DNA of 64,000 nt, from contig CP065006.1 in the NCBI GenBank assembly GCA_016699695.1, positions 124,001-188,000 of the forward strand, written 5' to 3'. Below are positions 19,185-27,937 of this stretch, one piece after another; position 1 is the first letter of the stretch, and every line of letters starts with the position of its first letter. Both the position numbers and the translations under genes were made by a program. Source of the DNA: Bacteroidota bacterium. Lineage in GTDB: Bacteria > Bacteroidota > Bacteroidia > Bacteroidales > UBA10428. Under the pieces are notes generated by a model. The model searched no databases and had not been told where the DNA came from. It worked only from the letters and a program-made list of their open reading frames with translations.

Positions 19185-20138
19185 TTAGTGAGAGAAAAGC
19201 GAATCGACAAACTCATTTCTGTTAAAAAGCAATAGATCTCCGACTTTCTCGCCCACCCCAATGTATTTTACCGGAATCTTAAACTGATCGGAAATACCAA
19301 TCACTACTCCTCCTTTCGCCGTGCCATCGAGTTTGGTAATGGCAAGGGCTGTTACCTGGGTAGCGGCAGTAAACTGTTTGGCTTGTTCAAAGGCATTTTG
19401 TCCGGTCGAACCATCGAGCACTAAAAGAACCTCGTGAGGTGCACCGGGCACTACCTTCTCCATCACGCGTTTTATTTTAGAGAGTTCATCCATCAGGTGC
19501 GCTTTATTGTGCAACCTGCCGGCAGTATCGACCAACACTACATCGATGTTGCGCGACATAGCGGATGAAAGTGCATCGAAAGCCACACTGGCAGGGTCAG
19601 AACCCATTTGCTGTTTCACAATGGGCACATCTGCTCTTGTTGCCCACACATCGAGCTGGTCGATGGCGGCAGCACGAAAAGTATCGGCAGCTCCAAGAAG
19701 CACCGTTTTCCCGGCCGATTTATAATGATGGGCTATTTTTCCAATGGTAGTGGTCTTCCCTACCCCATTTACGCCAACGACCATAATCACATGAGGTTTT
19801 TGTGCATAAACGGCGGAAAAATCTTCGACCTCGCCCTTGTTGCTTTCTTCGAGCAGGGCTGCAATTTCTTCTTTTAAAATAGAATTTAACTCGCTTGTGT
19901 TGAGGTATTTCTCGCGAGAAACACGTTTTTCGATCCTTTCGATGATGCGCAAGGTGGTATCGACACCGACATCGGAAGTTACCAGCACTTCTTCGAGATT
20001 ATCGAGCACTTCGCTATCGACTGTCGACTTGCCTACTACAACGCGGGAAAGTTTTTTAAAAACGCTTTCCTTCGACTTTTCGAGACCTTTGTCGAGGTTT
20101 TCTTTGTTTTCGCGGTTGAAGAGAGAAAAGATTGCCAT
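19185..20138 (-). CDS. ftsY: signal recognition particle receptor FtsY
   Basis: 317 residues, the SRP receptor GTPase that delivers ribosomes making membrane proteins to the translocon. The NG domain is complete: G1 GVNGVGKTTTIGKIA, DTFRAAAIDQL, G3 DTAGRLHNK and G4 TKLDGTAKGG. The acidic A domain of proteobacterial FtsY is missing, as is common in this phylum. It has a short basic N-terminus (FSLFNRENKENLDKG). A hairpin-plus-T terminator separates it from the DUF4295 gene upstream, so it may be partly independent of the ribosomal protein genes. Confidence 0.95.
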   Translation of the reverse strand: MAIFSLFNRENKENLDKGLEKSKESVFKKLSRVVVGKSTVDSEVLDNLEEVLVTSDVGVDTTLRIIERIEKRVSREKYLNTSELNSILKEEIAALLEESNKGEVEDFSAVYAQKPHVIMVVGVNGVGKTTTIGKIAHHYKSAGKTVLLGAADTFRAAAIDQLDVWATRADVPIVKQQMGSDPASVAFDALSSAMSRNIDVVLVDTAGRLHNKAHLMDELSKIKRVMEKVVPGAPHEVLLVLDGSTGQNAFEQAKQFTAATQVTALAITKLDGTAKGGVVIGISDQFKIPVKYIGVGEKVGDLLLFNRNEFVDSLFSH

Positions 20139-20152
20139 GCTATGAAAATAAA

Positions 20153-20176
20153 AAAGCCTTCTGTTCAGAAAGCTTT
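20153..20176 (-). terminator. terminator or attenuator between the DUF4295 gene and ftsY
   Basis: AAAGC-TTCTG-TT-CAGAA-GCTTT arms with one internal mismatch. Read on the minus strand it is followed by a run of T (GGCTTTTTTATTTTC). It lies between two genes usually considered one operon, so it may reduce rather than end transcription. Confidence 0.6.
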
Positions 20177-20209
20177 AATTCGTTAGATAATCTAAAAAAT
20201 GAAGCGAGC

Positions 20210-20362
20210 TTAGTCGGCTAAAAAGTTTTTCAGGTTATCGTTGTGTATAATTTCTTCCTGGAAACCATAAGCTCCAGTTTTTTCCGATTTCACCATCTTA
20301 ATGCATTTTACATAAGAACGGCTGTCTTTCGATTGTAATGTTGCTACTACCTTCTTTGCCAT
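20210..20362 (-). CDS. DUF4295 small protein
   Basis: 50 residues, starting MAKKVVATLQSKDSRSYVKC and ending DNLKNFLAD, basic in its first half. It matches the DUF4295 family, small proteins found in Bacteroidota between L33 and ftsY. The fixed position behind two ribosomal protein genes and the basic composition suggest a ribosome-associated protein, but that is inferred. Six bases separate it from rpmG. Confidence 0.85.
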   Translation of the reverse strand: MAKKVVATLQSKDSRSYVKCIKMVKSEKTGAYGFQEEIIHNDNLKNFLAD

Positions 20363-20368
20363 AATGAA

Positions 20369-20551
20369 TTATTTTATTTCGCGGTGAACGGTTACTTTCT
20401 TTAAAACTGGGTTGTATTTTTTAATTTCCATCCTGTCCGGATTGTTTTTCCTGTTCTTGGTGGTAATATACCTCGAAGTACCAGGCATTCCGGATTCTTT
20501 ATGTTCTGTGCATTCTAATATTACCTGCACCCTGTTTCCTTTTTTAGCCAT
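20369..20551 (-). CDS. rpmG: 50S ribosomal protein L33
   Basis: 60 residues, MAKKGNRVQVILECTEHKE at the N-terminus and RMEIKKYNPVLKKVTVHREIK-like end. Only one Cys is present, so this is the zinc-independent form (the zinc form has two CxxC pairs). It lies between rpmB and the DUF4295 gene with short spacing and is co-transcribed. Confidence 0.95.
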   Translation of the reverse strand: MAKKGNRVQVILECTEHKESGMPGTSRYITTKNRKNNPDRMEIKKYNPVLKKVTVHREIK

Positions 20552-20570
20552 TACTGTAAACTGTTAAATA

Positions 20571-20813
20571 TTAATATGTCGAAATATGGCCGCTTGCTTT
20601 GGCCTCTTCAAGGGCTTTTTTCAGACCTTTTTTGTTGATATTGCGAATACCCGCAGCGGATACCCTAATTGAAACAAAACGATTCTCCTCAACTAAATAG
20701 AATTTTTTATCGAATAAGTTGGGAGCAAAAGTTCTTTTGGTTTTGTGGTTCGAATGCGAAACATTGTTACCAACCATGATTTTCTTACCTGTTATCTGAC
20801 AAACTCGTGACAT
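20571..20813 (-). CDS. rpmB: 50S ribosomal protein L28
   Basis: 80 residues, start MSRVCQITGKKIMVGNNVSH, then a basic KTKRTFAPNLFDKKF segment typical of L28. It is a structural protein of the large subunit and the first gene of the rpmB-rpmG-DUF4295 unit. Confidence 0.96.
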   Translation of the reverse strand: MSRVCQITGKKIMVGNNVSHSNHKTKRTFAPNLFDKKFYLVEENRFVSIRVSAAGIRNINKKGLKKALEEAKASGHISTY

Positions 20814-20898
20814 TTTCTTAGTATTTTATGTGCTCGAAAAACGAGACGCAAATTACGGCATTTTAATTTTAATATTCAAACTTTTTAGAGAGATTTTT

Positions 20899-22140
20899 TT
20901 ACATGGAAAGTAAATCCATTCGAAGCTTATTTATGGCTGTAATGGTAGCCCTTTGAACAGTTCTTTCGCGGTTATCGCCAAAATTAAACTTAAAGCTTTC
21001 GACACCCCTGGGGGTGGCTATGGCGATGCAAACGGTTCCTACCGGCTTTTCTTTGGTGCCCCCGGAAGGTCCGGAAATACCCGATACAGCAATGGAACAA
21101 TCGGTTTGCAAAAGGTCTTTTACCCTGAGGGCCATCACTTTTACCACGGCTTCGCTTACTACCCCTTCCTGGTCAATTACTTCCTGGGGCACTTTTAATA
21201 TCCCTGTTTTCACCTGGTTCGAATAGGCAACAATACTTCCTTCAAAATAGGCCGAAGCACCCGGTACTGAGCTGATTGCTTTGGCCACATTGCCTCCGGT
21301 GCAACTTTCGGCAGTAGATATATTATACCCGTATTTTACTAATAGACGCCCTAAAACTGCTTCGAGTGTATCCTCGTCGTAGCCGAATAAATCTGCACCC
21401 AGCTCCTTTTCCAGAGACAAACAGGTATTTTCAAACAGTAATTTCAGGTCCGTTTCATCTGTTCTTGTGGCACTCAGGCGCAATCGCACAATGCCTGGCG
21501 AAGGCAAATAAGCCAGCGAAAAGCCTTCCGGGAGCATGTTTTCAAAACTAGTTAGCCGATCAGCAAGGGTCGATTCGGGCACCCCGGCAGTTAAAAAGGT
21601 TTTATGCAAGCGCAGCGGGAGGGTAAAATGCTTTTGAAGATAGGGAATTACCTCATTCAACATAATGTCTTTCATTTCGAAGGGTACGCCGGGCATGGAT
21701 ACCATAACCTTACCCTCCTTTTCGAACAACATACCCGGAGCACTACCCTGGTTGTTTGGAAGAACTTTGCAAACCTCGGGAACATCAGCCTGAGTGCGGT
21801 TTATCTCCGAAAGCTTCACACCCAGCTGAGTGAGTCTTTTTTCAATTTTTTCGAGGCTAGGCTGGTGCCTGATTAGCTTGCACTTAAAAAAATCGGCCAG
21901 TGCTTTTTTTGTAATATCGTCGCGGGTTGGTCCTAATCCTCCGGTAATGAGCACAATTTCTGAATTGGATAGTGCATCTGAGAATGCCTGTAGTATTTCC
22001 GAATGTTTGTCAGAAATGGAATGAATGCTTTTTACCCGAATGCCGATTTTGTTCAGTTCGGCAGCCATAAAGGCCGAGTTGGTATCCACCACCTGTCCTA
22101 TCAGTATTTCGTCGCCAATGGTAATGAGGGTTGCCTGCAT
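20899..22140 (-). CDS. cinA: CinA family protein (nicotinamide-nucleotide amidase)
   Basis: 413 residues in two parts. The N-terminal MoaB/MogA-like domain (ITIGDEILIGQVVDTNSAF, then LITGGLGPTRDD) is the ADP-ribose/CoA pyrophosphatase-like part. The C-terminal CinA domain (YNISTAESCTGGNVAKAIS, SGISGPSGGTKEKPVGT) carries the Ser and Lys residues of NMN deamidase. The likely role is recycling of nicotinamide mononucleotide in pyridine nucleotide salvage. Full length for the family. It lies upstream of rpmB, a common arrangement in this phylum. Confidence 0.93.
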   Translation of the reverse strand: MQATLITIGDEILIGQVVDTNSAFMAAELNKIGIRVKSIHSISDKHSEILQAFSDALSNSEIVLITGGLGPTRDDITKKALADFFKCKLIRHQPSLEKIEKRLTQLGVKLSEINRTQADVPEVCKVLPNNQGSAPGMLFEKEGKVMVSMPGVPFEMKDIMLNEVIPYLQKHFTLPLRLHKTFLTAGVPESTLADRLTSFENMLPEGFSLAYLPSPGIVRLRLSATRTDETDLKLLFENTCLSLEKELGADLFGYDEDTLEAVLGRLLVKYGYNISTAESCTGGNVAKAISSVPGASAYFEGSIVAYSNQVKTGILKVPQEVIDQEGVVSEAVVKVMALRVKDLLQTDCSIAVSGISGPSGGTKEKPVGTVCIAIATPRGVESFKFNFGDNRERTVQRATITAINKLRMDLLSM

Positions 22141-22168
22141 TGTTTCGAAAAATTATCCATGCTCCACA

Positions 22169-23494
22169 CTACGACACATTCTTTCCGCTACGGTTAAGGT
22201 TTCGTATTCGCTGCAGCAAGGTAGGATGAGAATAGTGGAAAAAGACATAAGCCGGATGCGGTGTGAGGTTGCTGAGGTTGTTGCGCGAGAGTTTTTTAAG
22301 AGCAGAAATTAAGGGCTGGTCGAGTTGGTAATCCTTTGCATATTGATCGGCCTGGTATTCATTCTTGCGCGAGAGGGCATTCATGGATAAACCAACCATG
22401 GTTGAAAATGGACTGTAGATGACACCAAATGCCATCAAAGCCAGATGAAATCCCTGCACCCTGGCACCCAGTGCCTCAGAAAGCATTGGGTTGACTGTAA
22501 ACAACGAAAATACATACAGGGTAATTCCTGTCTGAACCACACTCAATACCATGCCAGAAAGGGTATGCTTGCGTTTGTAATGCCCTATTTCGTGTGCCAG
22601 CACAGCAACAATTTCTTCGGAGGTTAAATCTTGTATGAGGGTATCGTAGAGAACAATTCTTTTTTTCGAACCCAGGCCGGTAAAATAGGCATTGGCCTTG
22701 GTGGAACGTTTCGATCCGTCGATGACAAATACATTCTTTAACTGAAAACCTGCTTTGCGGCTAAATTCGCTAATAGCTTCCTTTAATGGACCTTCTTCCA
22801 AAGGGGTTTGCCTGTTGAAAATTGGAACTATCAGAGAGGAATAAAACATTGTAATGAAAATCATAAACAGGGTGATGGCGCCCCAGGCATACAACCAAAA
22901 TTGTTGTTCGGCAATGCCGTAAAACCAGGTAATAAGGGCAAGTAAGCCACCGCCTATCAATCCCGAAAGCAACCACCCTTTGAGCTTATCGGTAATAAAG
23001 GTGCGAATGGTTGTTTTGTTGAAACCGAATTTTTCTTCGATTACAAAGGTATCGTATAAGGCAAAAGGTGTATTAATGATATCGGAAGCAAACATCACCA
23101 TGCCGAAAAAAAGAAGGGTAACAATGATGGGGTTGCTGTTTATGCTGCGGGCTACTGTATCGAAATAACCAAAAACATGGAAAAAAAGCATGCTGGTTAC
23201 CACCAAAAAACTAAAGGTATTGGTAAGCAGTGAAAATTTATCGTTGATGCGTTTGTATTGCTGAGAACGAGTGTATTTCTCCGACTCATACACATCGCTT
23301 AATTCGGCAGGTAACTTATCGCTCCAGTAATTCGAGTTGAGAAAATCCAACACACGCTCCAACACAAAGTTGAACATGATTATCAGCACAATGAGCATAA
23401 AGGGAGCATTGTAAAAACTACCCCGGTGATGCTCAATCAAAGGCTGAATAAACAGGCCCATGTTTACAAGGAAACTAGAAATCAGAACAAGCAT
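22169..23494 (-). CDS. M48 family metallopeptidase, Ste24-like
   Basis: 441 residues with several hydrophobic helices before and after the catalytic domain. The zinc motif is AVLAHEIGHYKRKH (HExxH), and the third ligand lies in RKNEYQADQYA. The long N-terminal membrane part (VLERVLDFLNSNYWSDKLP, then FNKTTIRTFITDKLKGW) is typical of Ste24/CAAX prenyl protease 1 rather than HtpX. In bacteria such proteins are thought to take part in membrane protein quality control; the substrate here is unknown. Start ATG at 23494. Confidence 0.9.
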   Translation of the reverse strand: MLVLISSFLVNMGLFIQPLIEHHRGSFYNAPFMLIVLIIMFNFVLERVLDFLNSNYWSDKLPAELSDVYESEKYTRSQQYKRINDKFSLLTNTFSFLVVTSMLFFHVFGYFDTVARSINSNPIIVTLLFFGMVMFASDIINTPFALYDTFVIEEKFGFNKTTIRTFITDKLKGWLLSGLIGGGLLALITWFYGIAEQQFWLYAWGAITLFMIFITMFYSSLIVPIFNRQTPLEEGPLKEAISEFSRKAGFQLKNVFVIDGSKRSTKANAYFTGLGSKKRIVLYDTLIQDLTSEEIVAVLAHEIGHYKRKHTLSGMVLSVVQTGITLYVFSLFTVNPMLSEALGARVQGFHLALMAFGVIYSPFSTMVGLSMNALSRKNEYQADQYAKDYQLDQPLISALKKLSRNNLSNLTPHPAYVFFHYSHPTLLQRIRNLNRSGKNVS

Positions 23495-23576
23495 TCTTCT
23501 TTGGTTTAAGGCGCTAAAAATAGTAAAACTCTAACAGTTTGCAGGATAAAATGTTTTAAAGTTTGAATTACACAAA

Positions 23577-23603
23577 AAAAAGCGCTCCAATGGAACGCTT
23601 TGT
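23577..23603 (-). terminator. Rho-independent terminator of fabG
   Basis: AAAGCGCTCC / GGAACGCTTT arms around a short loop. Read on the minus strand the stem is followed by T8. It lies about 30 bases past the fabG stop. Confidence 0.7.
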
Positions 23604-23631
23604 ATTTTGTGATCAATTTATCTGCAAAGAA

Positions 23632-24378
23632 TCAGGTCTTCATCGCACCGCAAATGCTGATAGTCTGCCCACTTACATAAGACGATAAGTCTGAAGCCAG
23701 GAATAAACATACATTGGCCACTTCTTCAGGGGTACCGCCGCGTTTCATTGGTATATGCTGTTCCCATGCCTGGCGTTGTTCTTCGGAAAGTTTGGCGGTC
23801 ATTTCGGTAATGATAAAACCGGGAGCAATGGCATTGCAACGAATGTTGCGCGAGCCCAATTCCTGGGCAATGGATTTGGTAAAACCAATAATGCCTGCTT
23901 TCGAAGCCGAATAGTTGGCCTGACCGGCATTTCCGTGAACACCTACTACCGAACTAAGGTTTACAATGGAGCCTTGTTTATTTTTAAGCATGATTTTCTG
24001 CACGGCTTTGGTGAAGTTAAACACCGACTTCAGGTTCACGTTGATAACCGTATCCCATTGCTGCTCGGTCATACGCATCAGAAGAGTATCCATGGTAATA
24101 CCAGCATTGTTGATCAGTACATCCACGGTACCAAAATCGTTGAGTATTTCATTGACCACCTTGTCGGTATCTTCGAAATTGCTGGCATCGCTGGCATAGG
24201 CTTTAGCCTTTACACCCAGTGCTTTCAATTCTTTTTCGAGCGATTCGGTATTCTCATTGAGCCGCAGGTCGGTTACCGCCACATTGGCCCCTTCCTGGGC
24301 AAAACGGATGGCAATTGCCCGGCCAATGCCTCTTGCAGCACCTGTTACAATTGCTGTTTTTCCTTCTAATAGTTTCAT
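23632..24378 (-). CDS. fabG: 3-oxoacyl-ACP reductase FabG
   Basis: 248 residues from the ATG at 24378; the eight codons upstream start with a non-ATG codon. A short-chain dehydrogenase: cofactor motif TGAARGIGRA, NNAG in LINNAGITMD, catalytic Ser in VNLSSVVG, and YSASKAG with Tyr and Lys. The proposed reaction is the NADPH-dependent reduction of beta-ketoacyl-ACP in fatty acid synthesis. Other short-chain dehydrogenases cannot be excluded, but the length and the SKAGIIGFTKS and RCNAIAPGFI stretches are characteristic of FabG. Confidence 0.88.
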   Translation of the reverse strand: MKLLEGKTAIVTGAARGIGRAIAIRFAQEGANVAVTDLRLNENTESLEKELKALGVKAKAYASDASNFEDTDKVVNEILNDFGTVDVLINNAGITMDTLLMRMTEQQWDTVINVNLKSVFNFTKAVQKIMLKNKQGSIVNLSSVVGVHGNAGQANYSASKAGIIGFTKSIAQELGSRNIRCNAIAPGFIITEMTAKLSEEQRQAWEQHIPMKRGGTPEEVANVCLFLASDLSSYVSGQTISICGAMKT

Positions 24379-24996
24379 ATTTAAAAAGTTAGTTACACAC
24401 AAATGAATACTTACTTAGGGCTCATTTTGCCTTAGTACTTGAATACACCGATAAAATGGCGTGGCAAAATAAAGAAAGAATGCGCAAAATGACAAATAAA
24501 TGTGTGCCTCTTCTTCTTTCGAACCATTTTTCCGAACAATCTTAAAGTATATTTGTGGCGGGATACCATAACTATAAAGAGGAATAGGAGCTCAGGCCGA
24601 ACATAACATATTCTTTGGCCAGCGAGATGAGCATTGCTGAAACAGAAAATGCATTTCTTATTTTCAGAAAATTATAATCGATCCGGGCAGTTATAGTTTG
24701 GGCATTCTGCACCAAACGCTCCTGTTCGATCCTAATATCTTCAAACAAAGCGAATTGAAAATAAGCCTTTTTGCTATTTTTCGTAGAATTTATTCGTTGT
24801 ATTTTTTTCTTTTTCTGATAGGAAATCAGCCGCAATCCCTTACTGGCCTAATTATCAACCATTATAGCCACTGGTAATAAGACCGAATCAAAATTTCAGA
24901 GTATTACAACTTTTATTATCGCGGTGAAAAAACATATTATTCGCCGCAAAAATGCGGTATATAATTAGTATATTTACCGTAGAATATTCTTAAGTT
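24379..24996. other. intergenic stretch before the Fic gene, no supported gene
   Basis: About 620 bases. The only frame of note (24572-24835, minus) begins at a TTG just after a stop and shows no recognisable domain, so it is not called. No terminator, promoter pair or RNA gene could be recognised with confidence. Confidence 0.4.
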
Positions 24997-26097
24997 ATGG
25001 TCAAATACCTTTACGAGCATCAAAACTGGACAGATTTTTCGTGGCAGGATAAAGCCATAAATGTCGTATTTGGTGAGGTAAGGCTTATGCAAGGAAAAAT
25101 AATAGGACAAATGAACGCTTTGGGTTTTTCTACTAAAGAAGAAGCCACACTTACAGCCTTAACCTTAGACGTAGTAAAATCATCAGAAATAGAAGGAGAA
25201 TTGCTCAATTATGAACAAGTACGTTCGTCTATTGCAAGACGTTTGGGCATCAACACTGCAGGACTTGTGCCGAGCAGTCGCCACATCGAAGGAGTGGTAG
25301 AAATGATGCTGGATGCCACTCAGCGATACACCTTACCTTTAAGCGAAAAACGCTTGTTTGGGTGGCATGCAGCACTTTTCCCTACTGGTTACAGTGGGCC
25401 TAACTTAATAGAAGTGGGTCGATACCGCACCGGCGAAATGCAAGTAGTTTCGGGCGCAATGGGCAAAGAAAAAGTACATTACAAAGCCGTAAAGCCTGAA
25501 TTCGTGAAAATAGAAATGGACAAATTTCTGGATTGGTTCAACAACGAAACCCGACTCGACCCTGTTTTAAAAGCAGCCATAGCACACTTTTGGTTTATCA
25601 TCATTCACCCCTTTGATGACGGAAACGGCCGAATTGGAAGAGCCATAACCGATATGTTGCTTGCCCGTGCCGAAGGCAGTGGAGAACGTTTCTACAGTAT
25701 GTCAAGCCAAATATTAGCCGAACGTAAACGCTATTATGAAGTATTGCAAAAAGTACAGCATAGTTCAGGGGACATTACCGAATGGCTCGACTGGTTTTTA
25801 AATTGCCTTAAGAATGCGATGCTCGCCACCGATAATACTACAATGAAAATATTGCGCAAAGCGGAGTTCTGGAAATTGCATGAACATACCCCCATCAACG
25901 AACGCCAACGTCTGATGCTCAACAAACTCTTTGATGATTTTGAAGGAAAACTGCAAACCTCAAAATGGGCTAAAATTGTCAAAACTTCAACCGACACGGC
26001 TTTACGCGATATAAAAGACCTGGTAGAAAAAGGTATCTTGCAACAAACTGACGAAAGAGGACGAAACGCTAACTACGAATTAATTAATCGATTTTAA
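24997..26097 (+). CDS. Fic family protein (DUF4172 N-terminus), self-inhibited AMP transferase
   Basis: 366 residues. The catalytic motif is HPFDDGNGRIGR, an exact match to HPFx[D/E]GNGRxxR, so it should transfer AMP (or a related nucleotide moiety) to a protein hydroxyl. An inhibitory helix of the (S/T)xxxE(G/N) type is visible as SSEIEG (about residue 68) in front of the Fic core, which marks class II Fic proteins that lock themselves. N-terminal DUF4172 (YEHQNWTDFSWQDK). A winged-helix-like end (ALRDIKDLVEKGILQQ) may bind DNA. It is single and has no antitoxin gene alongside. The target is unknown. Confidence 0.92.
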   Translation: MVKYLYEHQNWTDFSWQDKAINVVFGEVRLMQGKIIGQMNALGFSTKEEATLTALTLDVVKSSEIEGELLNYEQVRSSIARRLGINTAGLVPSSRHIEGVVEMMLDATQRYTLPLSEKRLFGWHAALFPTGYSGPNLIEVGRYRTGEMQVVSGAMGKEKVHYKAVKPEFVKIEMDKFLDWFNNETRLDPVLKAAIAHFWFIIIHPFDDGNGRIGRAITDMLLARAEGSGERFYSMSSQILAERKRYYEVLQKVQHSSGDITEWLDWFLNCLKNAMLATDNTTMKILRKAEFWKLHEHTPINERQRLMLNKLFDDFEGKLQTSKWAKIVKTSTDTALRDIKDLVEKGILQQTDERGRNANYELINRF

Positions 26098-26215
26098 GTG
26101 TAGGCAATATTCACAAACTCTGTGGCAGGTTTTGGTATCAAGCGCTGGCTAAGTGCGAATTACCAATGTGCCTGGCATTGCGGGTTGAGTATCCTTTCAA
26201 TCGTTGGTTGCGGCA

Positions 26216-27406
26216 TTACCAATCCAACAATCTTTTTTCTCCTGCCAAAGCCTTAATTCCTGAAATCTCCTGAGAAACCTCCATTACACCTTTGTAGTTT
26301 CTGTTTTCATCACGAACAGCGAAATATTGAATTAAAATAAATTCCCCTCTCATTTGAATCCAAAAATCTGCCTGGTCTTTTTCTCCTCTTCGAAAGGAAT
26401 CTACAATTTGTTGAACAACATGAACACTTTCAGGTGGATGGCAATTACTTACTTCTCGACCAATAATAGATGTGGTACGAGGAAAAATACGTTTTGGCGG
26501 ATTGGAGAAATAGCAAACTTTATTGTTCTCATCTACAAAAGTAATGTCAACCGGAAGGTGGTTAAAAATAAGTTTAATTTGTTCTATACTTACTTTGCCT
26601 GTTCCAAGGTTTACTTCATTTCCATCAAAAACTACTGTTTCATTTTTTGAGGAATTTAATCTGGGCTGAATATAAGGGAACCCAAGTTCAAAGCTCTCAC
26701 GGTTCATTCTTTCCAATTGCTTTTCGCTAACAGAGGAGAGAATGTAGGGGAATAGAATTCTTTCTTCCCTAAATTTTATGGCCAGCATATTGAAAAAGAT
26801 ATCACCAACACATTTATTGAATGTTTTAAGGTCAATTTCTTCTATTTGTAATTGAGCCAGAACATTTTTTATATTTCTGCGAATATCATCATGAAACGAC
26901 CACATAATTTGTATACAACGATAGTCGGGCCATGTTTCTTCGATAACAGGGAAAAGAACATTTTCTTTAATGGTGTAATGTTTTGAGAACACTTCAAGTT
27001 CGCAAAAGAGTACATTGAGTTGCTTTTGCAAATCATGGTTATGAATGTCTTTTACAAAGGCTTTAAATACCGGACGGATTTTTTTCAGCAACAATTCCAT
27101 TTCAAGGTTATTTTGCTGGAGTACTCCCAGAAATGAATCCGGTATGGGTTCAACTATTACAAAATCCCTAATCGGAATATAAAAGATATTCAAGACTTTA
27201 TTTGATAAGACTTTAATATCATCCATCTTGTACCCCTGTTTGATGATTTCATCAAAGAGGGTAATAAAATCCGTAGGGATTACAGTTGGTATAAAGTCTT
27301 TGTTTTCTTTTATAAATGAGCTGGCATTGCCTGTTTTCAATATCAGTTCCGAAACCTCAATTAACTTAGATAGTCTTTTCTCTTTTGTATTTGTAAATTC
27401 CGACAT
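26216..27406 (-). CDS. DUF438-like protein with hemerythrin and PAS domains (copy 2)
   Basis: 396 residues. The N-terminal about 90 residues are DUF438-like. A hemerythrin-like segment follows, with His and Glu ligands around FSKHYTIKENVLFP, MWSFHDDIRR and REERILFPYI. The PAS domain at the C-terminus (LPVDITFVDENNKVCYFS) includes SNCHPPESVHVVQQIV, a Cys/His-rich motif shared with copy 1. A di-iron site and the PAS domain suggest sensing of oxygen or nitric oxide rather than catalysis, but that is inferred from the context. Last gene of the nine-gene operon, 9 bases from the previous gene. Confidence 0.8.
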   Translation of the reverse strand: MSEFTNTKEKRLSKLIEVSELILKTGNASSFIKENKDFIPTVIPTDFITLFDEIIKQGYKMDDIKVLSNKVLNIFYIPIRDFVIVEPIPDSFLGVLQQNNLEMELLLKKIRPVFKAFVKDIHNHDLQKQLNVLFCELEVFSKHYTIKENVLFPVIEETWPDYRCIQIMWSFHDDIRRNIKNVLAQLQIEEIDLKTFNKCVGDIFFNMLAIKFREERILFPYILSSVSEKQLERMNRESFELGFPYIQPRLNSSKNETVVFDGNEVNLGTGKVSIEQIKLIFNHLPVDITFVDENNKVCYFSNPPKRIFPRTTSIIGREVSNCHPPESVHVVQQIVDSFRRGEKDQADFWIQMRGEFILIQYFAVRDENRNYKGVMEVSQEISGIKALAGEKRLLDW

Positions 27407-27415
27407 CTTGTTCTT

Positions 27416-27934
27416 TTAAGCTTTAAAAAACACCCAATATTCTTCATCTCCTTTTTTATCGAGCCAATGTTTATAGTCTAAGCTAAGCGATTTGTCGAGC
27501 AGAGGTGCCGGAATAAATGGGGCAATAATTTTAAGTATTTCATTTTCCTGTAAGTTTTTGGCGGCAGCTAAAACTTCATGTACAGGCTGTTCGTCGCGAT
27601 TGAGCATTTCGCGGATGTCAATTGTTTTTACAATTAATTCCTTTTTAAACCAATCGGGACAAACTGTTGTATACTTGTTTCCACTTTCGTCGAGGGAATG
27701 AATGTTATCCTGTCCGACTTCCGCCCTAAGCTTATTTACCAATTCTTCTACGTTTAATCCGCCAATAACAGCAGCCTGGCTTATACTGGCTACCCTGGCG
27801 ATGGTTTTACGCAGTATCGGGTTCTTTAACTTTTTAAATTCCGGGGCATGGCTTATGAGTACATCTTCAAGCTGGGGATATGCTTCAAGTAGGTCGAATA
27901 TCTTTGTTTTAGGTGTTATAATGAGTTTTTCCAT
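27416..27934 (-). CDS. DUF1858 plus DUF2249-like protein
   Basis: 172 residues. N-terminal DUF1858 (MEKLIITPKTKIFDLLEAYP, then VLISHAPEFKKLKNP), related to the N-terminal domain of ScdA. The C-terminal half (KTIDIREMLNRDEQPVHEVL, IIAPFIPAPLLDKSLS) resembles DUF2249, a fold in the SirA/TusA-like group. Neither domain has an assigned reaction. It lies 3 bases from the preceding DUF438 gene, so it is translated in the same unit. Confidence 0.8.
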   Translation of the reverse strand: MEKLIITPKTKIFDLLEAYPQLEDVLISHAPEFKKLKNPILRKTIARVASISQAAVIGGLNVEELVNKLRAEVGQDNIHSLDESGNKYTTVCPDWFKKELIVKTIDIREMLNRDEQPVHEVLAAAKNLQENEILKIIAPFIPAPLLDKSLSLDYKHWLDKKGDEEYWVFFKA

Positions 27935-27937
27935 TGC

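Noticed and set aside
24572..24835. 87-codon reading frame on the minus strand
   Set aside because: It starts at TTG just behind a stop codon, has no ATG in its first two-thirds, and shows no recognisable domain. A gene remnant is possible, but the sequence alone does not support it.
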